51,912 nt of DNA, from the NCBI GenBank assembly GCA_903845215.1, contig CAIMWI010000009.1, forward strand, positions 1 through 51,912. The letters are read 5' to 3'. Source of the DNA: an uncultured Rhodobacterales bacterium (GTDB taxonomy: Bacteria; Pseudomonadota; Alphaproteobacteria; Rhodobacterales; Rhodobacteraceae). Positions within the stretch are counted from its first letter, which is position 1. Every line of letters begins with the position of its first letter. This document shows positions 25,409 to 33,822 of the stretch, one piece after another. The notes under the pieces are model-generated. The model worked only from the letters and a program-made list of their open reading frames with translations, was not told the origin of the DNA and searched no databases. The position numbers and the translations under genes were made by a program.

Positions 25409-26157
25409 TGCAAGACGCGCCGCGCCAACCCCCTCAAATGCCCGTGCTAGAGGTGCAGTTGCCCCCACGCAAACCCCTGCGTCCGCTTGAGGCCTTTAGC
25501 GGGTCACTGGCCCAGCGGGTCTATTGCAGCCTGCGGGAAGCCATCTTGTCGATGGCGGTTCGTCCGGGCGATATCCTGCGCAAGCCCGAGATTTGCGCGC
25601 AACTGGGCGTCTCGCGCTCTCCGGTCTCGGAAGCGGTGACGCGCTTGGCCGTCGAGCATCTGGTGCGCATCGTGCCCCAAGCGGGCACCTATGTGGCGCG
25701 CTTTTCGCTGGCCGAAATTCGCGAAGGCGCGTTTCTGCGCGAAGCTTTGGAACTGGCCGCTGTGGGAAAGGTGGCCCAAACCATCACGGACGATCAGGTG
25801 GATGAACTGCACGGCAATCTGACTGCGCAAAAAGATCTGCTGGACGCAAAGGATTTCGGCGGCTTTTATCAAACTGACGCCGCCATGCACGCGCTGATCT
25901 TGTCGTTTACCGGTTACAAGCGCGTGGCGGGTTTGGCCGATACCGCGTGGGTGCACGTCAACCGTGCGCGGCAGTTGATCTTGCCTGCGCCCGGGCGGGT
26001 GCAGTCGACCTATGCCGAGCATAGGGCGATCTTTGCCGCCATCAAGGCGCGCGATCCTGTGGCCGCCTGTGCAGCAACCCGCTTGCATTTGGGGCGACTT
26101 GTGGGCTTTCTGGAACCCTTGGCGCTGGCGCGCCCTGATCTGTTTGAACCCGATTAG
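25408..26157 (+). CDS. GntR-family (FadR subfamily) transcriptional regulator
   Basis: A 249-residue regulator. A winged helix-turn-helix lies at about residues 30-95 ('LREAILSMAVRPGDIL', 'CAQLGVSRSPVSEAVTRLAVE'). An all-helical FCD effector domain spans about 110-235 ('FLREALELAAVG', 'AAMHALILSFTGYKR', 'EHRAIFAAIKARDPVAA'). FadR-type regulators of this branch sense sugar acids (UxuR, ExuR and similar). The start at 25408 directly follows the CTAACATGTTAG palindrome; no ribosome site is seen there or before the in-frame ATG at 25438. It is the likely owner of the three palindromes in this window. Confidence 0.85.
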   Translation: MQDAPRQPPQMPVLEVQLPPRKPLRPLEAFSGSLAQRVYCSLREAILSMAVRPGDILRKPEICAQLGVSRSPVSEAVTRLAVEHLVRIVPQAGTYVARFSLAEIREGAFLREALELAAVGKVAQTITDDQVDELHGNLTAQKDLLDAKDFGGFYQTDAAMHALILSFTGYKRVAGLADTAWVHVNRARQLILPAPGRVQSTYAEHRAIFAAIKARDPVAACAATRLHLGRLVGFLEPLALARPDLFEPD

Positions 26158-26163
26158 GATATC

Positions 26164-27129
26164 ATGATTCCCAACCGCCCCCGCTATGCCGCACGCCTGA
26201 ATGCTTTTAAGCTGGGGCTAAAAAACCCCACTGTGCCCGACCTTTTGGCACGCATCGCAAAGGTGCGCGGGATCGACGCAGCCGACCTGAACTTTCCCGA
26301 TCATTTCGAGGGCATCCCCCCCGCCACGCTGTCACGCATCATGGCAGATCACGGCATTGCCCTGAACGGCGTGGCCATGCGTTACTACACCGACCCCGGC
26401 TTTCGCTTGGGCGCTTTTAGCAACCCTGACGCAAAAGTGCGCCAAGCGGCGGTCGATATCACCAAGCGCGGTTTGGATGCGATGGCCGAGATGGGTGGCA
26501 AGGTTATGACGCTGTGGATGGGCCAAGACGGGGTCGATTACGCCTTTCAAGGCAACTACGCGCAGATGTGGCAGGACAGTTTAGAGTGTTTGGCCCAAGT
26601 CTGCGACCATAACCCTGCGGTTGACATCTCATTGGAATATAAGCCCAACGAACCGCGCGCCTTTTCGCTGATGCCCGATATTGCCACCAACCTTCTGGCG
26701 ATCAAAGAACTGGGCCGCGCCAATTCCGGCATCACGCTTGATTTCTGCCATGTGCTGTTTGCCGGCGAAATCCCTGCCCAATCGGCGCAGTTGGCGGGGC
26801 GATATTCGCGCATTTTGGGGGTGCATCTGAACGATGGGTACGGCAAGCGCGATGACGGGTTGATGGTGGGATCGGTCCATCCGATGCAAACGCTGGAATT
26901 GTTTGTCGAGCTTGACCGCCAAGCCTATGACGGGGTGATCTATTTTGACACATTCCCCGATCATTCCGGCCTGAACCCCGAGGCAGAGGCAGCCGCCAAT
27001 GTGGTGATGACCGACCGCCTGCGCGCGGCGGCAAAGCGGCTGTCAGCAGACGCAGGGCTTGGTCGTGCGACAGCAGCCCAAGATGCCGCAGCGGCGATGC
27101 AGGCGGTCGCAGCACAGCTTTACCGGTAA
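26164..27129 (+). CDS. Xylose-isomerase-like TIM-barrel sugar isomerase/epimerase
   Basis: A 321-residue TIM-barrel protein with candidate metal ligands in the typical order: E in 'DISLEYKPNE' (about residue 160), D in 'TLDFCHVLF' (about 192), 'GVHLNDGYGKRDD' (about 222) and D in 'IYFDTFPDHSG' (about 262). It probably isomerises or epimerises a deoxy- or keto-sugar in the cytoplasm. It starts 6 nt after gntR, so it is coexpressed with the regulator under the same operator. The exact sugar is not determinable. Confidence 0.75.
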   Translation: MIPNRPRYAARLNAFKLGLKNPTVPDLLARIAKVRGIDAADLNFPDHFEGIPPATLSRIMADHGIALNGVAMRYYTDPGFRLGAFSNPDAKVRQAAVDITKRGLDAMAEMGGKVMTLWMGQDGVDYAFQGNYAQMWQDSLECLAQVCDHNPAVDISLEYKPNEPRAFSLMPDIATNLLAIKELGRANSGITLDFCHVLFAGEIPAQSAQLAGRYSRILGVHLNDGYGKRDDGLMVGSVHPMQTLELFVELDRQAYDGVIYFDTFPDHSGLNPEAEAAANVVMTDRLRAAAKRLSADAGLGRATAAQDAAAAMQAVAAQLYR

Positions 27130-27136
27130 GAGCGCC

Positions 27137-27199
27137 GATTTTTCGCAGAAAAATCGTGGCCCCAAGAATTTATGCGAAACGATTTTTCTGCGAAAAATC
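27137..27199. repeat. Inverted pair of GATTTTTC hairpins, locus B (convergent gene ends)
   Basis: GATTTTTCGCAGAAAAATC at 27137-27155 and its reverse complement at 27181-27199 form a 20-bp inverted repeat with a 23-nt interior when the flanking G/C pair is counted. The interior contains GAATTTATGCGAAA, which looks like a decayed third copy. The element fills the gap between two convergent genes. Confidence 0.85.
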
Positions 27200-27205
27200 A
27201 GGTCG

Positions 27206-28042
27206 CTACAGCCGATAAAACTGCGCTGCGGTGCCGCCGTAAATGCGCGCTTGTTCGGATGGCGTCAGATGATCTGTCAGGCTATGGGCCGCCGACAGCC
27301 AGCCATCATATTCCGCCCGCAAGCGGCAAACCGGCCAATCAGACCCCCACATAATCCGGTCCGGCCCAAACACCCGCAAAATATGATCGACATAGGGGTG
27401 CAGGGTTGCCACCGACCAGTCAGGATTGGCCTCGGTGATCAGGGCCGAGAATTTGACGAAAGCCCCCGTCTCACCTGCCAAACGCGCCATTCCTTCGGCC
27501 CAAAAGGTGAAGTTTGCCGAATTATGATCGCGGATTTGCGGTTTCATGCAGTGGTCAATCACCACGCGCAAGGTTGGATAGCGCTTCAAGACCGTCAGGA
27601 AATTGCCCAAATGGCGCGGAAAGCCCAAGGCGTCGAGGGTCAGGTCCAGATCGGCCAAAGCGGCATAGCCCCACTGCACATCGGCGCGCAGCATCCAAGT
27701 GTCGTCGGGGATGTCTTGGATCATCGGGCGCACGCCCTTGAACTTCGGATGGGATTTGAGCCGTTCTAGTACCCGCAGATCAGTTGGTTTTTCGAAATCC
27801 ACCCAGCCCACCACCCCTTTGATAAAGTCGGCCGCGTCGGCCAGACCCAGCATATATTCCGTCTCGGCCACGGTGGCGGCGGCTTGCACCAGAACCGTCC
27901 CGTCAATCTGGTGGCGCGCCAAGGTGGCGGTCAGGTCTGACGGGCGATAGACCAGATCCAGCACGGGGTCGCCTTTGGGCATCCAGTCGTAATCGCCCCG
28001 TGCGGGGTTCCAGAAATGTTGATGGCTGTCGATTTTCATCAT
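27206..28042 (-). CDS. Amidohydrolase-family sugar lactonase (L-fucono/rhamnono-lactonase-like)
   Basis: A 278-residue amidohydrolase_2 protein. It has the 'DSHQHFWNP' metal-binding start (residues 5-13), 'RYPTLRVVIDHCMKP' (about 165) and 'IMWGSDWPVC' (about 230), all usual in L-fucono- and L-rhamnono-1,4-lactonases. It would open a sugar lactone to the acid. It overlaps the aldo/keto reductase gene by 4 nt (ATGA), so dehydrogenase and lactonase are coupled, as expected of consecutive steps. The second ATG at 28039 is an equally possible start. Confidence 0.82.
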   Translation of the reverse strand: MMKIDSHQHFWNPARGDYDWMPKGDPVLDLVYRPSDLTATLARHQIDGTVLVQAAATVAETEYMLGLADAADFIKGVVGWVDFEKPTDLRVLERLKSHPKFKGVRPMIQDIPDDTWMLRADVQWGYAALADLDLTLDALGFPRHLGNFLTVLKRYPTLRVVIDHCMKPQIRDHNSANFTFWAEGMARLAGETGAFVKFSALITEANPDWSVATLHPYVDHILRVFGPDRIMWGSDWPVCRLRAEYDGWLSAAHSLTDHLTPSEQARIYGGTAAQFYRL

Positions 28043-29064
28043 TTAACTCCCGTCGGGGCATCGGGGCGCATCAGGCCTTGGGCCTTAAGATCCTGCCACA
28101 GTTCGGGCGGAATGACGGCACTTGCGGCGCGCAGGTTCGCATCAACCTCGGCCACGCCCTGAGCGCCGGGAATGATCGAGACGACGGCGGGATGCAGCAG
28201 CGGAAACTGAAAGGCCGCATCGACCAGCCGCACCTTATGCGCCGCGCAAACCGCTTCAATCTGGGCCACTTTGGCCAAGACCCATTCGGGGGCAGGGTTG
28301 TAATTGTAAAACGCGCCGGGCCGTGCGCCCGTGGCCAAAACGCCAGAGTTATAGGGCCCGCCGATCACAATCCCCACACCGCGGGCAAGGCAAAGCGGCA
28401 AGAAACTGTCCAGCGCCTCTTGCTCTAGCAAGGTATAGCGGCCCGCCAGAAGGAAGATGTCAAAATCGCCGCGTTCGACCAGCCACTGGGCGGGTTGCCA
28501 TTCGTTGATCCCCGCACCAAAGCCGCGGATCACGCCTTGGTCGCGCAGCGCCACAAGGGCCTTATAGCCGCTGGCCATGAATTCATCCAAACGGGCCTGC
28601 ATCGCCTCGGCCGAGCCATGGGTGAAGATATCCAGATCATGGGCGTAGATCAGGTCGATCCGGTCCAGCCCCGTGCGTTCCAGCGTAAACTCGACTGATC
28701 GCATGACGCCGTCATAGGAATAGTCAAAAATCTCTTTGCGGTTGGGCACATTGAACCACTTGCCGATCCCGTCGCGCAGTTCGCCCGCGCGGGTGGGGCG
28801 CAACAGACGCCCGACTTTCGACGATACGATAAACCCCGACCTGCCCGCCAAGACGCGGTTCAGGCGGGTTTCTGATTGCCCCAGCCCATACAGGGGGGCT
28901 GTGTCAAAATACCGCACCCCGCCGTCCCATGCGCGGGTCATGGTCGCGTGCGCCTCGTCGCCCGAGACGGGGCGATACAGCCCCCCGACCGGCGCTGTGC
29001 CAAAGCCCAGTTCGGTAAATTGCAAGGCGCCCTTGCCCAAACGATCCCAAACCCGTGTCTTCAA
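28039..29064 (-). CDS. Aldo/keto reductase (D-threo-aldose 1-dehydrogenase / L-fucose dehydrogenase-like)
   Basis: A 341-residue aldo/keto reductase with the catalytic set visible: D in 'YFDTAPLYG', Y in the same motif, K in 'IVSSKVGR' and H in 'LIYAHDLDI'. It resembles D-threo-aldose 1-dehydrogenases, which act on L-fucose and D-arabinose. A TTG start at 29064 is preferred, because GGGAGAG lies 8 nt before it. An in-frame ATG at 29094 sits inside the operator palindrome and lacks a ribosome site. It is divergent from the BtpA gene and coupled to the lactonase. Inferred pathway: aldose to lactone to sugar acid, then the UxaA-type dehydratase. Confidence 0.8.
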   Translation of the reverse strand: MKTRVWDRLGKGALQFTELGFGTAPVGGLYRPVSGDEAHATMTRAWDGGVRYFDTAPLYGLGQSETRLNRVLAGRSGFIVSSKVGRLLRPTRAGELRDGIGKWFNVPNRKEIFDYSYDGVMRSVEFTLERTGLDRIDLIYAHDLDIFTHGSAEAMQARLDEFMASGYKALVALRDQGVIRGFGAGINEWQPAQWLVERGDFDIFLLAGRYTLLEQEALDSFLPLCLARGVGIVIGGPYNSGVLATGARPGAFYNYNPAPEWVLAKVAQIEAVCAAHKVRLVDAAFQFPLLHPAVVSIIPGAQGVAEVDANLRAASAVIPPELWQDLKAQGLMRPDAPTGVK

Positions 29065-29087
29065 TTGCAACTCTCCCTGCGGCGTGG

Positions 29088-29099
29088 CTAACATGCTAG
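29088..29099. promoter_or_regulatory. CTAACATGCTAG operator (site 2), divergent AKR / BtpA region
   Basis: CTAACATGCTAG matches site 1 at 11 of 12 positions and is followed by the same TATG. TTGCAA (29065-29070), an 18-nt spacer and TAACAT (29089-29094) resemble a promoter firing toward the BtpA gene, again with its -10 inside the palindrome. Confidence 0.65.
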
Positions 29100-29148
29100 T
29101 ATGGTTCTGCACGCTTGTGCAGTCTTTTGCGGCACATCGGGGGGAAAG

Positions 29149-29961
29149 ATGCGAAATTTTGCGACAGTGTTTGGCCAGACCAAGCCGGTGATTGGCATGG
29201 TCCATTTGGGCGCCTTACCGGGCAGCCCGCTTTACGACGAAAAGGCGGGAATTGCGGGGCTGTTAAGTGGGGCACGGGCCGATCTGCGCGCGTTGCAAGC
29301 GGCAGGGTTTGATGCCGTGATGTTTGGCAATGAAAACGACCGGCCCTATGAGTTTGCCGTCGACACCGCCTCGACCGCCACGATGGCGGCGGTGATCGGG
29401 GCGCTGCGGTCCGAGATCACGGTGCCCTTTGGCGTGAACGTGCTGTGGGACCCGATGTCCACCGTGGCCCTTGCCGCCGCCACCGGCGCGCATTTCGTGC
29501 GCGAGATTTTTACCGGCACCTATGCCAGCGACATGGGCCCTTGGACGCCGAATGCGGGTGCTGCCATGCGCTACCGCAACCGTCTGGGCCGTGCCGATCT
29601 GGCGATGCTGTACAACGTAAGTGCTGAGTTTGCTGACAGTCTTGACCGCAGGCCCTTGGCCGACAGGGCAAGGTCGGCAGTCTTTTCCTCGATCCCCGAT
29701 GCGGTGCTGGTGTCGGGTGCCATCACCGGAGAGGCGGCGGCGATGAGCGATCTGGAAGCCGTCAAGCGCGTGCTGCCCGATACACCCGTTCTGGCCAACA
29801 CCGGTGTCAAACATTCGACTATCGCCGATGTCTTGCGCGCCGCGGATGGCTGCGTGGTCGGATCGGCGTTGAAATACGATGGCCACACGTGGAATGCTAT
29901 CGACCCTGACCGCGCCTTGGATTTCATGGCGAAAGCCCGCGCCGCGCGGGGTGGCAAATGA
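29149..29961 (+). CDS. BtpA-family TIM-barrel protein
   Basis: A 270-residue BtpA/SgcQ-family protein with an N-terminal 'KPVIGMVHLGALPGSPLY' and the family's 'GVNVLWDPMSTVALAAATGAHFVREIFTGTY' type core. The ATG at 29149 is chosen because GGGGGGAAAG precedes it; the in-frame ATG at 29101 immediately abuts the operator. BtpA was named for photosystem I biogenesis in cyanobacteria. In heterotrophs (SgcQ) the gene lies in sugar operons and its reaction is not established. It overlaps the M42 peptidase gene by 4 nt. Confidence 0.8.
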   Translation: MRNFATVFGQTKPVIGMVHLGALPGSPLYDEKAGIAGLLSGARADLRALQAAGFDAVMFGNENDRPYEFAVDTASTATMAAVIGALRSEITVPFGVNVLWDPMSTVALAAATGAHFVREIFTGTYASDMGPWTPNAGAAMRYRNRLGRADLAMLYNVSAEFADSLDRRPLADRARSAVFSSIPDAVLVSGAITGEAAAMSDLEAVKRVLPDTPVLANTGVKHSTIADVLRAADGCVVGSALKYDGHTWNAIDPDRALDFMAKARAARGGK

Positions 29962-31043
29962 CGGCCGGTTTGCGCGCTGATCTTAAGGCGCTGATGGCCG
30001 TTCCGGGCCTGTCTGGCCACGAGGAACGCGTGGCCGCTTGGCTGCGCGCTCAGCTAGACGCCTTGGGCCTGCCCAACCGCACCGACCGCTTGGGCAATCT
30101 GATCGCCACGATTGCGGGCGATCCGGCCAAGCCTTCGGTGATGATCTTTACGCACATGGACCAGTTGGGTTTCTTTGTGCGCAAGATCGAAGCCGATGGT
30201 TTGATCAGGGTCGAACGCATGGGCGGTGTCAGCGAACGCGCCATGGCCGCGCAAGAGGTAACGCTGTGCGGCACCCAAGGTGACATTGCGGGCATCATCA
30301 TGAACAAGGCCCATCACGCCACCACGCCAGAGGAAAAGTATAAAGTCCTCACCGCGCCCGAGATTCGCATCGACACCGGCCATGGCAGCAAAGCGGCGGT
30401 CGAAGCCGCAGGTATCCGCATCGGCACCCCCGTGGTTTACGCGCCCCGCGTGATCGAACTGGCGGGCGAGCGGATCGCAGGCACCTCGGTTGACGACCGC
30501 GCGGGCTGTGCGGCGCTGCTGGCCCTTGCGCGCGCCCGCAAGGGCCGCACAGGGCCGACGCTGCATCTGGTCTGGTCGGTGCAAGAGGAATTCAACCTGC
30601 GCGGTGCGGCGGTTGCAGCGCAAAACCTGCACCCTGACATTGCGATCCAGATCGACCTGATGCTGGCCACCGACACGCCCGACATGGCCGATCGGGGTGA
30701 AATGGTGATGGGCGGTGGGCCGGGAATCAGCCTGTATTCCTTTCACGGGCGCGGCACCTTGAACGGGGTGATCCCGCATCCGGCATTGGTGTCTTTGATG
30801 GAACAGACAGCCGATGCCCTTTCGTTGCCCCTGCAACGTTCAGCCCAAGTGGGGGTGCTGACGGACCTAAGCTATGTGCAGCTTTTGGGCGACGGCGTGG
30901 CCTCGATCGACGTGGGCTTTCCGATGCGCCATTCGCATTCCACGGTGGAATGCTGCGATCTGCGCGATCTGGCGGGCCTTGTACGGCTGCTGGACGGCGC
31001 ATTGGACCGAATCCCTGCGGGTATGAAGCTGGAGCGTGACTGA
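29958..31043 (+). CDS. M42-family metallopeptidase / FrvX-like
   Basis: A 361-residue M42 aminopeptidase-fold protein with a full apparent metal set: H66 in 'FTHMDQLGF', D in 'TSVDDRAGC' (about 179), the EE pair in 'WSVQEEFNLRG' (about 209), D in 'LATDTPDM' and H in 'RHSHSTVECC' near the end. Members cleave N-terminal residues or act as cellulase-like deacylases, and several sit in sugar operons (FrvX). It is coupled to both neighbours by ATGA or close spacing. In this sugar context it may hydrolyse an amide or ester conjugate of the substrate; that is inference. Confidence 0.83.
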   Translation: MTAGLRADLKALMAVPGLSGHEERVAAWLRAQLDALGLPNRTDRLGNLIATIAGDPAKPSVMIFTHMDQLGFFVRKIEADGLIRVERMGGVSERAMAAQEVTLCGTQGDIAGIIMNKAHHATTPEEKYKVLTAPEIRIDTGHGSKAAVEAAGIRIGTPVVYAPRVIELAGERIAGTSVDDRAGCAALLALARARKGRTGPTLHLVWSVQEEFNLRGAAVAAQNLHPDIAIQIDLMLATDTPDMADRGEMVMGGGPGISLYSFHGRGTLNGVIPHPALVSLMEQTADALSLPLQRSAQVGVLTDLSYVQLLGDGVASIDVGFPMRHSHSTVECCDLRDLAGLVRLLDGALDRIPAGMKLERD

Positions 31044-31044
31044 C

Positions 31045-32526
31045 ATGGCCCTTACCCTTGGCATCGACATCGGCACCTTTGAATCCAAGGGCGTTCTGGT
31101 GGACGAGGTGGGCCGCATCGTGGCCCAAGCCGCGCGCCCGCACGAGATGATCGTGCCCCGCGCCGGCTGGGCCGAACATCGCGCCGAGGCGGATTGGTGG
31201 GGCGATTTTGTCTTTATCACCCGCGCTTTGTTGGCCCAATCGGGGGCTGATCCCAAGGATATCAAATGTGTCGCTGCCTCGGCCATCGGGCCTTGTATGC
31301 TGCCGTTGGATGCGGGTGGACACCCTTTGATGAACGGCGTGCTCTACGGCGTTGACACGCGCGCTGCCGACGAGATCGAATTTTTGAATGCCCAAATCGG
31401 GGCCGAGACGATTTTGCAACGCTGCGGCAATGCGCTGACCTCGCAAGCGGTCGGCCCCAAGATCTTATGGCTGCGCCGCCAAAGGCCCGAGCTTTGGGCC
31501 AAGACCGCCAAGATTGTCACCTCTACCACCTACCTTACATGGAAGCTGACCAACCGCTTTGTGATCGACCATTACACCGCCGCCAACTTCGCCCCGCTTT
31601 ATGACATCGCCCGCCAAGACTGGTGCTTTGATCTGGCCGACATCTGCTCTGCCGCGATGCTGCCCGAACTGATGTGGTCGGGCGAAGTTGCGGGCCATGT
31701 GACCGAAGCGGCTGCGCGTGAAACTGGCCTTGCGGTCGGAACACCTGTCACTTGCGGCACCATTGATGCCGCGGCAGAGGCCGTGTCGGTCGGCGTGGCA
31801 GAACCCGGTGACATGATGATGATGTATGGTTCGTCCATCTTCATCATTGAAATCGCCCAAAAGCGCCTGACCGACCCGCGCCTGTGGCATGCACCGTGGC
31901 TGGTGGCGGGGCAACATGCGGCAATGGCGGGGCTTGCGACATCGGGCACGCTGACCCATTGGTTCCGCGACCACTTCGCCCGCGATCTGCCCAAAGACAC
32001 TGCCTTTGCCACCTTGACGGCTGAAGCCGAGGCCACCCCACCCGGCGCCAATGGCTTGATCTGCCTGCCATATTTTTCCGGCGAGCGTACGCCCATTCAC
32101 GATTCCCACGCCAAGGGTGCCTTCTTTGGCCTGAACCTGACGCATGACAGGGGGGCGATGTACCGCGCAGCTCTGGAAGGCATCGCTTCGGCCACGCGCC
32201 ACATCACCGACACCTATGACGAAGCCGGCAGCCCCCCCCGCCGCGTGCTGGCCGTGGGCGGTGGCACCAAGAACAAGCCGTGGATGCAGGCCACGTCGGA
32301 TCTGACGGGCTTGGATCAAAGCGTGTGTGGCATCACCACGGGGGCAAGCTACGGTGACGCCTATCTGGCAGCCCTTGCCGTAGGTTTGGCCCAGCCCGGC
32401 GATATCGCCCGATGGAACCCGGTTGACTACACCGTCCCCGCCCAAAGCCACGCCGCCTATGCCCGCCAATACCCGATCTTCCGCGCGCTTTACGCGCAAA
32501 CCAAGGATTTGATGGCAGCCCTATGA
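31045..32526 (+). CDS. FGGY-family carbohydrate kinase
   Basis: A 493-residue sugar kinase with the two-domain actin-like fold. It has an N-terminal phosphate loop 'LGIDIGTFESKGVLVDE', a mid-protein 'CGTIDAAAEAVSVGVAEPGDMMMMYGSS' (about residues 235-262) and the C-terminal FGGY motif region 'RRVLAVGGGTKNKPWMQATSDLTG' (about 400). The ATG at 31045 is used, with GGAG 10 nt upstream; a GTG at 31036 is too close to that site. It phosphorylates a pentose, hexose or polyol. It overlaps the creatininase-family gene by 4 nt. The substrate specificity is unknown. Confidence 0.86.
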   Translation: MALTLGIDIGTFESKGVLVDEVGRIVAQAARPHEMIVPRAGWAEHRAEADWWGDFVFITRALLAQSGADPKDIKCVAASAIGPCMLPLDAGGHPLMNGVLYGVDTRAADEIEFLNAQIGAETILQRCGNALTSQAVGPKILWLRRQRPELWAKTAKIVTSTTYLTWKLTNRFVIDHYTAANFAPLYDIARQDWCFDLADICSAAMLPELMWSGEVAGHVTEAAARETGLAVGTPVTCGTIDAAAEAVSVGVAEPGDMMMMYGSSIFIIEIAQKRLTDPRLWHAPWLVAGQHAAMAGLATSGTLTHWFRDHFARDLPKDTAFATLTAEAEATPPGANGLICLPYFSGERTPIHDSHAKGAFFGLNLTHDRGAMYRAALEGIASATRHITDTYDEAGSPPRRVLAVGGGTKNKPWMQATSDLTGLDQSVCGITTGASYGDAYLAALAVGLAQPGDIARWNPVDYTVPAQSHAAYARQYPIFRALYAQTKDLMAAL

Positions 32527-33269
32527 GGTATGACCTTCTCACCCCGCATCACCTGCGCCAAGCAATTGCAGCCAATACCCCTCTGGTCATGGCGATTGGC
32601 GTGCAGGAATATCACGGCGAACATCTGCCACTTGGCGTGGATCTTCTGGCCGTCACCCGCTGCCTTGATCGACTTGAAGCACAGGCCCCCGACCGCCTGA
32701 TCATCTTGCCCGCCTTCGCCTATGGCGCGGCCAGCCATGCCGTGGCTGGCCCCAAAAGCGGTTCGCTGCATGTCGATGCGCAAACCTTGCTGCCCATGGC
32801 GCAAGCGCTTTTCGCAGCCCTGCTTAAAGTGGGATTTCGCAACATCCACGGCATCATCCACCACCAAACCGAAAACTTCGCCCAAGGCATGCCCACCGAT
32901 CTGGCCTTTCGCCTCGCCGCGCGCCAAGCCGTCTTTGCCCATCTGGAAACGACCCAGGGCGAAGGCTGGTGGGGGGCGCCCACGATGGATAACTATTACG
33001 AAGGCCATGCCGCAGGCGACAACCCGTTCAACTGGATCCGCATCCACCCCTTGATGCCGCCGCAAGTGGCGCAGCACTTCCCCTTTGACCACGCCGGCGA
33101 AGGCGAAACCGCCCTGATGCTGGCGCTTGCCCCCGAAACGGTCGAGGCGGCGCGCATGGCGCAAAACACCGCATGGTACACCCAAACCGCCCCAAAGGCG
33201 ACCAAAGCCCAAGGTGAGGCGGGTGTGGCGGTGATCTTAGACCACCTTAAAACGCTTCTTGATCTCTAA
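32523..33269 (+). CDS. Creatininase-family protein
   Basis: A 248-residue metal-dependent amidohydrolase of the creatininase fold. Early 'GVQEYHGEHLPLGVDLLA' (residues 22-39) supplies the typical E, H and D ligands; 'GFRNIHGIIHHQTENF' and 'HAGEGETALMLALAP' follow. The family includes creatininases, MftE-like peptidases and formamide hydrolases. It is the last gene of the BtpA-M42-FGGY-creatininase unit. Two hydrolases beside one kinase suggest the nutrient is an amide-linked or modified sugar; no specific compound can be named. Confidence 0.8.
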   Translation: MRYDLLTPHHLRQAIAANTPLVMAIGVQEYHGEHLPLGVDLLAVTRCLDRLEAQAPDRLIILPAFAYGAASHAVAGPKSGSLHVDAQTLLPMAQALFAALLKVGFRNIHGIIHHQTENFAQGMPTDLAFRLAARQAVFAHLETTQGEGWWGAPTMDNYYEGHAAGDNPFNWIRIHPLMPPQVAQHFPFDHAGEGETALMLALAPETVEAARMAQNTAWYTQTAPKATKAQGEAGVAVILDHLKTLLDL

Positions 33270-33304
33270 CCCCTTGCCCTTTGAAGATATACTCCACGGG
33301 AGGT

Positions 33305-33327
33305 CCGGAGGGTGTGAAACCCTCCGG
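33305..33327. terminator. Hairpin between convergent creatininase-like and RbsD genes
   Basis: CCGGAGGGT (33305-33313) and ACCCTCCGG (33319-33327) form a 9-bp stem with a GTGAA loop. It stands midway between two convergent stops and has no strong T-tract on either side. Confidence 0.6.
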
Positions 33328-33353
33328 GGCCACAGATGCAAAGGTTGGCGATC

Positions 33354-33809
33354 CTATACAGGCGGAAGATCCATCACGCCCTTTTTCAGGACAAAGCAGC
33401 CATAAGGCCCGCTGTCTGAGGTGCGGATGATGGCAAAGGCCCGCTTGGCGGTGTCGTAAAAGGCGAACCGCTCTAAGGGGTTCAGCGCAATCTCGCGCCC
33501 TTCGATGCGCGAACAGGTCGCCTGCATTTGTGTGAACAGCGGCAACACTTTGTCGGGGTCTCCCACCACCTGCATCCGTGCCACGGGGGCGGGCACAAAG
33601 GTGTCCAAAGGCATCAAGCTTAAAATAGCCTCGGCTGCGGCCAAAAGGTTGCAGCCCGACATATCGACCAATTTGCCATAAGTGGTTTGCTTGGCAATGG
33701 TCACAGCCGGATGGTTTACATCGCAGATCACCAGATCATCGCCGTGCCCCATCAGCATCAGCACATGCACGATCTCAGCACTCAACCGCTGGTCAATGCC
33801 CTTCAACAT
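33354..33809 (-). CDS. RbsD/FucU-family sugar mutarotase (copy 1)
   Basis: A 151-residue protein with the FucU/RbsD signature: 'LSAEIVHVLMLMGHGDDLVICDVNHPA' (residues about 8-34, with catalytic-type H and D), 'GCNLLAAAEAILSLMPLDTF', and the ending 'FYDTAKRAFAIIRTSDSGPYGCFVLKKGV'. It interconverts sugar anomers after import. It is the last gene of the permease operon, separated from the permease by 64 nt that hold a pair of palindromic hairpins. A second, diverged copy is at 42848-43315. Confidence 0.85.
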   Translation of the reverse strand: MLKGIDQRLSAEIVHVLMLMGHGDDLVICDVNHPAVTIAKQTTYGKLVDMSGCNLLAAAEAILSLMPLDTFVPAPVARMQVVGDPDKVLPLFTQMQATCSRIEGREIALNPLERFAFYDTAKRAFAIIRTSDSGPYGCFVLKKGVMDLPPV

Positions 33810-33822
33810 GTCTGAACCCCCT

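Noticed and set aside
29149-29961. BtpA-like gene as a photosystem factor linked to the nearby puc genes
   Set aside because: It lies in a sugar operon with a kinase and hydrolases, 6 kb from puc, and purple bacteria lack photosystem I; the sugar-operon role of SgcQ-type relatives fits better.
31465-32499. 344-codon minus-strand open frame opposite the FGGY kinase
   Set aside because: Composition is typical of antisense shadow frames (rich in H, R, Q and G) and the kinase on the other strand has clear motifs.
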